Part shown: positions 16,001 to 20,044 of the stretch, one piece after another
Numbering within the stretch: the stretch's first letter is position 1
Layout of the letters: each line of letters opens with the position of its first letter
Source: DATKDU01 sp035512595
Lineage (GTDB): Bacteria > Planctomycetota > Planctomycetia > Pirellulales > Pirellulaceae
Assembly: GCA_035512595.1 (NCBI GenBank)
Contig: DATKDU010000071.1
Span: forward strand, 1-20,044
Direction: 5' to 3'
Length of the DNA: 20,044 nt
Notes under the pieces: model-generated
Told to the model about the DNA's origin: nothing
The model's database searches: none
The model's input: only the letters and a program-made list of their open reading frames with translations
Translations under genes and position numbers: made by a program

Positions 16001-16630
16001 CACACGACGGCCGACGTGCAGAGCCTCAAGGACCGCGAGGAAGTGATCCTCGGCGGGATCATCGCGTCGATCAAGCTGGCCCACACCAAGAACCCGCAGC
16101 CTGGCAAGCCGTCGAAATATGCCAACTTCGATTTCGAGGACGTCGATGGGATCATCCGCTGCATCCTCTGGCCCGACGGCTACGAGCAGCAGGGACACCT
16201 CGTCGTCCCCGAAAACATCGTCATGCTCCGCGGCGTCATCGACCGCCGCGGCGGCGAGGAAGCCAATCTCATCGTCAATGAGTTGATTCCGCTGGACCAG
16301 ATGGAGTCGCGCTACACCACCGGCATCGAGCTGCGGCTCTCGGAAATCGATCACGGGCCGGACATCGTCAGCCGCGTGCGTGAAGTGCTGCGCACCTATC
16401 CCGGAAATGCCGAGCTGCGGTTTGTGCTTTATTTGGAAGGAGGTCTGCGCGTCTACATGCAAGCGCACCGCGCCCGCGTGGAGATCACCAGCGAGCTGAA
16501 GAGCCGCCTGGAGGATCTGCTGGGCCCCGGCAATTTGCGGCTGATCACGACCCCGCCGAAGCCGACCGGTGGCAACGGCAACGGCCGCCGCTGGGGACAA
16601 GGCCAGCAGCAGCGGGCGGGAGCGCGCTAA
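13040..16630 (+). CDS. dnaE: DNA polymerase III subunit alpha (replicative polymerase)
   Basis: This 1196-residue protein is the catalytic core of the replicative polymerase. The PHP domain comes first: HLHCHSHYSLLDG (His12, His14, Asp21), LTDHGNLHGALEFY, GYEAYIAPG, YHLTLL (His94), CLSGCVSSE (Cys144) and TSDAHYI. The C-family polymerase domain includes ATARGSGVGALVCYAL, APDIDIDFCKERR (Asp415, Asp417, Asp419), NVGTHAAAVVIAD, LLKMDFLGLRNLTM (Asp569), KGVFQLESGG, NALYRPGPLEGGM, VMVYQEQVM and FNKSHSTAYALIAYMTAYLK. A helix-hairpin-helix region, an OB-fold domain (VILGGIIASIKLAHTKNPQ to FEDVDGIIRCILWPDG) and a C-terminal domain ending QGQQQRAGAR follow. Length and order match DnaE1. ATG 13040 (AAGGA upstream) is chosen; ATG 13001 is possible. 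The frame stays open much further upstream, but that stretch overlaps the Dus gene. Confidence 0.97.
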   Translation: MAESTRPFVHLHCHSHYSLLDGASPIDSLVKRAKELGMNGLALTDHGNLHGALEFYQTAKSAGINPIVGYEAYIAPGSRFDKKDAGSSKEASYHLTLLAQNQVGFKNLVKLASSAYLEGFYFKPRIDKELLTAHSEGIICLSGCVSSELSTALIKGGAVEAGFQDAIEIAQWFQKLFGERYFLEIMNNGVEVQRMQLEGAVAIAKRVGVPLVATSDAHYIRQEDAEAQDVMLCINTGKFRTDTNRMRMENNSFYLRAPDEMYAHFPGLEDAVARSQEIANSVQIDLELGKRHFPVYSLPPEKTTEDYLRELCIAGLKERYAGDEEMLPGGELAPVVVERLERELSVINQLGFPNYFLIVWDFVRHAREQGVPATARGSGVGALVCYALYLSHVCPIKYDLLFERFLDLNRKEAPDIDIDFCKERRGEIIRYVKEKYGEANVAQIGTFGTLAARAAIKDVGRVLSIPLNRVNQITAMVPETLGISLEEALQQSEELKQAYSSDKEIREMLDLAMKIEGLARNVGTHAAAVVIADKPLTEYVPLARVSGKSDIITQWSMGDVEAAGLLKMDFLGLRNLTMLSKSVELIQQTTGQTVDPYKFPLDDKKTFALLSRGETKGVFQLESGGIRDLLRKMKPDHFRDIIATNALYRPGPLEGGMVDDYVDVKHGRRQPEYIHPICEKILSETNGVMVYQEQVMRILSELGGIELASAYTCIKAISKKKEETIAKSREQFIAGATEKGLAKQEAVDFWELIIKFAGYGFNKSHSTAYALIAYMTAYLKAHYPVEFMAALLSGDIPGRNFKQKDSLVEHLEDCRRMNIEVLPPSVNDSEIDFAVADGKIKFGLSAIKGCGGSAGEAIVSARTSSGPFQDLFDFCERVEQAATNKTALETLIKAGAMDCFGARRSQLYASIERALQSGASLAADRKAGQKSLFGGGDEETATPAAALPDLPEWTEKEKAQNEKEVLGFYLSTHPLAEHTRQLAMYRSHTTADVQSLKDREEVILGGIIASIKLAHTKNPQPGKPSKYANFDFEDVDGIIRCILWPDGYEQQGHLVVPENIVMLRGVIDRRGGEEANLIVNELIPLDQMESRYTTGIELRLSEIDHGPDIVSRVREVLRTYPGNAELRFVLYLEGGLRVYMQAHRARVEITSELKSRLEDLLGPGNLRLITTPPKPTGGNGNGRRWGQGQQQRAGAR

Positions 16631-16661
16631 AGCAAGTTCGAGGATAAACAAAGAACTTGTT
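16631..16661 (+). terminator. Possible stem-loop after dnaE
   Basis: CAAGTTC (16633-16639) and GAACTTG (16653-16659) form a 7-bp stem, extendable by a G-T and an A-T pair, 2 nt after the dnaE stop. The loop is 13 nt and no T run follows, so support is weak. Confidence 0.3.
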
Positions 16662-16747
16662 CCCACGCGATGGGCCCTCTTTGTCCCCGCCCGGCCGTAC
16701 AACCCTTGCGACCGGTTGCGTGCGACAAATTCGCATCACCAATTCTC

Positions 16748-16761
16748 TTGACGTCCGTCAA
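16748..16761. promoter_or_regulatory. Palindrome TTGACGTCCGTCAA upstream of the PilZ-like gene
   Basis: Six-base arms TTGACG and CGTCAA are separated by TC. It contains a -35-like TTGACG but no matching -10 at 16-18 nt. It lies 75 nt before the start of the PilZ-like gene and could be an operator. Confidence 0.3.
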
Positions 16762-16836
16762 AGTACCTCCGCCCAGGGGACGATAGATAAGCTACGCTTG
16801 ATCGAAGTGGCCATTCTCAGGGCAGGAGACTGGGGC

Positions 16837-17613
16837 ATGTCTGGGGTTACCGTTGCGCTGTTGTTGTTGGGGGCAATCGTTCTGGCGACGGGGCAATTGT
16901 CCATCGGAATCGCCATCGGCTGGTCCATGGGTCGCAGAAGCCGCGCGCTCATCCAGCCGGTGAACATGGAGCCGATTGTGGCTTCCGTCGAACAGATCCG
17001 CGGCGAGTTGGGGAAGCTCGCGCGGCTTTCCTGCGACGTTTCTTTTCCGGATGAAGAGTTCACCGCGATCATCGCCCGCTTGACTCTGTCGCTGGACGAG
17101 CTGCACCAGTCGTTGTCCAGCCGCGTTCGTGCAAAATCCGAATCCACGCACGACTCGACCTGCGACCCGATTCCCAAGCAGGAAGATCGAAGCCATCGCA
17201 TGGGAACGCATGCCATCGGCAATAGCCGGATTCTCGAATGGTTTGCACGGCCGGTCGGGCAATTCATACCGGGGGAGAACCACCGCTATCCGTTCGCGGT
17301 GCAGCAGCCGCTGGCGGAGAGAAAGGGAGAAGATTTCCCCGAGCCTGGCGACTTCGCGCCGGTCCAGTGTCACGACCTCTCTCCCTCCGGGATCCGGTAC
17401 ATCGTTGATCACCGGCCCAAAGTGGATGAAGTGGTGATCGGCCTGGGACTCCCCCGGCCCATCAAGTTCCTGCTGGCGCGGGTCGAGGACTATCGGTCGG
17501 TTTACATGTACGGCCGAGTCGGTTACCTCGTCACGGCCCGATTCGAAGAGACGGTCGATCGGTATCTGACCGACGACTTGGACGCAAAACCGGCGATTGC
17601 TGCCACGTCTTGA
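16837..17613 (+). CDS. Membrane-anchored protein with PilZ-like C-terminal domain
   Basis: This protein has 258 residues. ATG 16837 is chosen for AGGAG 8 nt upstream and because it begins directly with a membrane helix (VTVALLLLGAIVLATGQLSIGIAIGW, 4-29). Next comes a helical, amphipathic region (about 45-97) that may form a coiled coil, then a polar linker. From about 148, ENHRYPFAVQQ, then FAPVQCHDLSPSGIRYIVD (173-191) and later YGRVGYLVTARFEE resemble a PilZ domain, whose hallmarks are RxxxR and D/NxSxxG. The DLSPSG motif (180-185) is intact, but the arginine motif is reduced to a single HRYPF arginine. Cyclic-di-GMP binding is therefore doubtful; it may be a degenerate PilZ or a structural relative. 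It follows dnaE by about 200 nt and converges on the minus-strand genes. Confidence 0.6.
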   Translation: MSGVTVALLLLGAIVLATGQLSIGIAIGWSMGRRSRALIQPVNMEPIVASVEQIRGELGKLARLSCDVSFPDEEFTAIIARLTLSLDELHQSLSSRVRAKSESTHDSTCDPIPKQEDRSHRMGTHAIGNSRILEWFARPVGQFIPGENHRYPFAVQQPLAERKGEDFPEPGDFAPVQCHDLSPSGIRYIVDHRPKVDEVVIGLGLPRPIKFLLARVEDYRSVYMYGRVGYLVTARFEETVDRYLTDDLDAKPAIAATS

Positions 17614-17684
17614 AACTCGCCGCGGTTTCGCCGTTCTACGGCTCGCCCATAACGTGGTTGATTGCCAATTGCCGACTCGAAAAC

Positions 17685-17701
17685 CGCGACCAGTGGTCGC
17701 G
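17685..17701. terminator. 17-nt palindrome between convergent genes
   Basis: CGCGACCA-G-TGGTCGCG is perfectly palindromic. It lies immediately after the stop of the small minus-strand gene and about 70 nt after the stop of the PilZ-like gene, so it could serve as a bidirectional terminator core. The one-base centre makes it poor as an RNA hairpin and better as a protein-binding site. Confidence 0.35.
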
Positions 17702-17702
17702 A

Positions 17703-17921
17703 CTATACAGCAAGCGTGTCGCGTCGCGACACATTGTCACGATCGGTCAGGGATTCCAGGACCATCGCTTCCATCCTCACGAGCGACTTTTCGTCCCAAC
17801 CTCGTTGCCTTAGATCGTCCAGAAAATCTCCCAGGGCGGTAAAGGGGGCGGGCGAATACCTGCACCGCGAGAGGCAGGTTCGCGCAGCAAACCGGTATAG
17901 GATGTCTTTCCGGTCAAACAT
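17703..17921 (-). CDS. Small hypothetical protein (72 residues)
   Basis: The sequence begins MFDRKDILYRFAARTCLSRC and continues with YSPAPFTALGDFLDDLRQRG and WDEKSLVRMEAMVLESL, an amphipathic helical pattern that looks like a folded small protein. I recognise no named family. An in-frame ATG at 18053 would overlap the end of the DUF1080 gene and adds low-quality sequence, so ATG 17921 is preferred. GGGAG sits too close to that ATG to be a normal ribosome site. It follows the DUF1080 gene by 89 nt on the same strand. Its last codons are part of a second 17-nt palindrome (17716-17732, GTGTCGCG-T-CGCGACAC). Confidence 0.5.
   Translation of the reverse strand: MFDRKDILYRFAARTCLSRCRYSPAPFTALGDFLDDLRQRGWDEKSLVRMEAMVLESLTDRDNVSRRDTLAV
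17716..17732. repeat. Perfect 17-nt palindrome GTGTCGCG-T-CGCGACAC
   Basis: Eight-base arms surround a single T. It lies within the 3' end of the small gene, encoding VSRRDT, and starts 14 nt after the neighbouring palindrome at 17685-17701. Both share the TCGCGAC/GTCGCG core. Confidence 0.5.
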
Positions 17922-18010
17922 GCTCCCGTCCGTCCCGCCGGAGAATGAGCATTTACCGTGCCGAAAGCAGGGTGGCAACTTCGTCCAGCGAGCAGGACCT
18001 GGTCGCGGTT

Positions 18011-19156
18011 TTACAGTCGCGGTTTTCCAGCCAGACGCACGTTCCGGTACCACACTTCCTCGCTATGGTTCTGAAGTCCCAAAAAACCCTCCAGCCGCCG
18101 GGCCTTCAAGTCGGGGAACTCATCCACGTCGGCATCGACGATCGGGACGCCGTTGTGGACGATGACGTAGTGAGTGCCGCGAAGCTCGATCTGAAGCGAA
18201 TTCCACTCTCCCGCCTCACGGCCGACGTGCTCCTTCGGCGCGGCGATGCCGTAGACGCCGCCGGTGTACTGGTAGGCCTTTAGATTTTTGTACTTCTCCG
18301 CCTTGTCGTCCAGAATCTGGATTTCGACCCCCGAGCCTTCTCCGTGATGATTGCCGTCTGCGGGGACCCGGACGTAGACCCCTGAATTGCCGCCGGGTTT
18401 CAGCTTGTAATCGAGCCGCAGATCGAAGTCGCCGAACTGCTCGGTGCTGCGGAGCCACGGCCCTTTTTTGCCGGTACACATCAGCAGCCCGTCCTCCACT
18501 TTCCAGCAGGCGGCCGCATCCTGCCCCGCTCCTTCCCAGCCGGCGAGGGTCTTGCCGTCGAAGAGCGGCCGATAGCCCAGCTCGGTGACAAAAATGTCCT
18601 TGAATTCGTACTGCCCGCCGCCAGGGACTTCGCTCTGCAGGCCAATGTATCCTTGCGATTGCGCGAGGCCGTCGATTTCCCAAGCGCTCCGGCCGTTGAT
18701 CTCCATCTTGGCCGTCGTGCCGATGACCGTCAGCTTGCAGCGGTTCCACTCGCCGGCCTTCACGAGCCCCGTACTCCGCCCCTGGGGAAAGCCATTGAGA
18801 TTTCCTTCATCCCCCTGCTTGAGGTTGATCTGGTATTTGTCGGGCCACGGCTTGCCTTCCTTGGGGAGTGCGGCGCGGATGTAAATGCCGCTGTCCCACA
18901 GCTCGCTTTTGCGAGCCCGCCAGGAGAGTTCCAGGATGAAGTCGCGATACTGGTGATCGGTGCGGACCAGGCCGTTCCCCTCGATGAGGACGATCGCGCC
19001 GTTTTCCACGCCGGCCTGGCAGCCGGTCACGTGCCAGCCGTCGAGGTTTTCGCCGTTGAAGAGGGGCAGGCGCACGCCGGCTGGTTCGTCGGCACGGGCG
19101 GAGGAAAGAGCGGCATTGAAGCCAGCGAGAAAGGCAATGACAACGAGGGTTCTCAT
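18011..19156 (-). CDS. Secreted protein with two DUF1080 (3-keto-disaccharide hydrolase-like) domains
   Basis: This 381-residue protein starts with a signal peptide (MRTLVVIAFLAGFNAALSSA, probably cut after ARA). Two DUF1080 domains follow in tandem. The first (about 28-194) contains LFNGENLDGWHVTG and YRDFILELSWRARKSELWDS. The second (about 196-380) contains LFDGKTLAGWEGAG, FGDFDLRLDYKLKPGGNSGV, YVRVP and GSGVEIQILDD. Each is a concanavalin-like beta-sandwich; characterised relatives hydrolyse 3-keto sugars or bind glycans, so a periplasmic saccharide role is likely. Planctomycetes carry many such paralogues. The frame remains open upstream to 19618, but that overlaps the DUF1570 gene. ATG 19156 is preferred for its signal peptide, although no ribosome site is visible. 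It follows the DUF1570 gene by 53 nt, probably in the same operon. Confidence 0.9.
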   Translation of the reverse strand: MRTLVVIAFLAGFNAALSSARADEPAGVRLPLFNGENLDGWHVTGCQAGVENGAIVLIEGNGLVRTDHQYRDFILELSWRARKSELWDSGIYIRAALPKEGKPWPDKYQINLKQGDEGNLNGFPQGRSTGLVKAGEWNRCKLTVIGTTAKMEINGRSAWEIDGLAQSQGYIGLQSEVPGGGQYEFKDIFVTELGYRPLFDGKTLAGWEGAGQDAAACWKVEDGLLMCTGKKGPWLRSTEQFGDFDLRLDYKLKPGGNSGVYVRVPADGNHHGEGSGVEIQILDDKAEKYKNLKAYQYTGGVYGIAAPKEHVGREAGEWNSLQIELRGTHYVIVHNGVPIVDADVDEFPDLKARRLEGFLGLQNHSEEVWYRNVRLAGKPRL

Positions 19157-19209
19157 AGGTAGGGTGGATAGCGGGGGCAATGCGGAAGGGGACGTGGTGG
19201 CTTGGCAAC

Positions 19210-20044
19210 CTACCGCGCCGGAGGGAGCAAATCCAGCATTGAATCTCTCCAATCTGCCTCCCACGCCGCCAGCGACCCGCCCACGAGCCGCTCGAAGTCC
19301 TCCAGGGGCGAAGGGGCCTCCTGGTCTTTGGCCACATACCGATCGAGCCCGCCGCCGGCGAGCAGGTTTTCCTGAAACACCAGGTGATGCGCGACCCCCC
19401 AGGCGTAGAGGTAATGCTGGCGGCGCGTGGCCGCATCGTGCCGTCCGGAATAAGCGGCCCCTTCCGCCACCAGCAGTTCCGACAGTGGCAGTCGCTCCGC
19501 CGAGCGCAAATCGGCCTGGAGCCGGGCGAGCTTCTCCGGGTCGGCCGCATCGAGCCGCAGCGAATCCCCCTCGAGGTGGCCGCTCTCGAAGACCTGCGCC
19601 AGCCCCTCGTGCAGCCACCGCGGCACATGAAACTCGTCCGACGGATACACCAGGTGCTCGACGTACGCGTGCAGCGCCTCGTGATACAGCCGGCGGAACA
19701 TCGCGCCGGTCACTTCGGCAAAGCGGGCTTCGTTCTGCCGCATCAGCTCGGTCGCACGGGCCAGCAGCTCCTCCTTCTCCTTCTTGAAGACTGACTTGCG
19801 GAGGTTCAGCTCGGCGGCAATCTCGTCCTTGGTGAACCCCGCCTGCTTGAGCTCGCCGCTAAGCTGATTGAGCCGGGCGGCAAACTCCCTTTCCATCTGC
19901 TGGTAATTCCGCTCCAGGGCCTGCGCCTGGCCGCGGACGTGCTTCAGCCGCCGCGCGTACTCCGACAGCTCGCTGGCGGCGACGATCCGCGACTGGCGCG
20001 GAGCATAGAACGCGGGCGTGTCGAGGTCGAGCTGCTGCGACCGC
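19210..20044 (-). CDS. DUF1570-like putative zinc metallopeptidase, N-terminus beyond window
   Basis: The visible 278 codons run from the right edge (RSQQLDLDTPAFYAPRQSR) to the TAG at 19210-19212. PAFYAPRQSRIVAASELSEY is followed by a charged helical region (about 50 residues of ARLNQLSGELKQAGFTKDE-type sequence). The core motif FRRLYHEALHAYVEHLV carries HExxH, and PRWLHEGLAQVFESG follows 14 residues later with the third-ligand glutamate of gluzincins. This fits the DUF1570 family, common in planctomycetes and usually secreted. Substrate and activity are unknown. The signal peptide, if any, lies outside the window. It is upstream of, and likely co-transcribed with, the DUF1080 gene. Confidence 0.8.
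   Translation of the reverse strand, partial: RSQQLDLDTPAFYAPRQSRIVAASELSEYARRLKHVRGQAQALERNYQQMEREFAARLNQLSGELKQAGFTKDEIAAELNLRKSVFKKEKEELLARATELMRQNEARFAEVTGAMFRRLYHEALHAYVEHLVYPSDEFHVPRWLHEGLAQVFESGHLEGDSLRLDAADPEKLARLQADLRSAERLPLSELLVAEGAAYSGRHDAATRRQHYLYAWGVAHHLVFQENLLAGGGLDRYVAKDQEAPSPLEDFERLVGGSLAAWEADWRDSMLDLLPPAR

Larger units (their letters stand above)
17680..18012. repeat. 333-bp segment bounded by perfect 14-bp inverted repeats
   Basis: AAAACCGCGACCAG (17680-17693) is the exact reverse complement of CTGGTCGCGGTTTT (17999-18012). The core GTCGCGGTTTT occurs again at 18016-18026, giving two direct copies at a 14-nt period that overlap the stop codon of the DUF1080 gene. The segment encloses the small 72-aa gene and two 17-nt palindromes. 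It may be a small cassette or miniature element, or chance similarity in low-complexity sequence. Confidence 0.45.

Noticed and set aside
14927..16702. 591-codon minus-strand open frame within dnaE
   Set aside because: Same reason: no family motif, and mirrors dnaE codon structure.

Overview
The window is GC-rich (roughly 60-65%), gene-dense chromosomal DNA, most likely from a planctomycete (Planctomycetota, probably Pirellulales). This rests on the mix of families: a secreted protein with two DUF1080 (3-keto-disaccharide hydrolase-like) domains next to a DUF1570-type HExxH protein, a long full-set DnaE, and two kinds of hairpin repeat that I recognise from planctomycete genomes. I could not run a search, so the taxonomic call is inference. 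I see no rRNA, tRNA, CRISPR array, transposase or phage gene.

Layout. Positions 1-4795 (minus strand) hold a likely inorganic-carbon or anion uptake operon, read beta-carbonic anhydrase -> SulP transporter with STAS domain -> SulP transporter without STAS -> universal stress protein (cut by the left edge). Positions 5019-5438 (minus) hold a small putative membrane-anchored protein of unknown function. Positions 5439-5742 are a divergent regulatory region. Positions 5743-7125 (plus) encode a small-conductance mechanosensitive channel with a long low-complexity N-terminal region. It converges on a membrane-anchored trypsin-like protease (7146-about 8624, minus), whose N-terminal coding region is interrupted by a planctomycete-type 23-bp inverted repeat. 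Positions 8764-11750 (plus) are a two-gene operon with overlapping stop and start codons: an MFS sugar-acid-type transporter and a secreted protein predicted to be a beta-propeller. A perfect 31-bp inverted repeat (11761-11834) separates that operon from a Dus-type tRNA-dihydrouridine synthase (11845-12912). A terminator-like hairpin and a recognisable promoter then lead into dnaE (13040-16630), the catalytic subunit of DNA polymerase III. Positions 16837-17613 (plus) encode a membrane-anchored PilZ-like protein. Positions 17703-20044 (minus) hold, in transcription order, a DUF1570-like putative metallopeptidase (cut by the right edge), the tandem DUF1080 protein and a small 72-residue hypothetical protein. 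The small gene lies in a 333-bp segment bounded by perfect 14-bp inverted repeats.

How it fits together. The left block looks like bicarbonate/CO2 (or another anion) handling: carbonic anhydrase interconverts CO2 and bicarbonate while SulP proteins move the anion. The MFS/propeller pair and the DUF1080/DUF1570 pair fit saccharide or uronate scavenging in the periplasm. dus and dnaE are housekeeping genes. No entirely new multi-gene system stands out. The most unusual items are the two different SulP transporters, both with enlarged hydrophilic loops at the same place, the two long perfect hairpin repeats touching gene starts, and the 14-bp inverted-repeat segment around the small gene.
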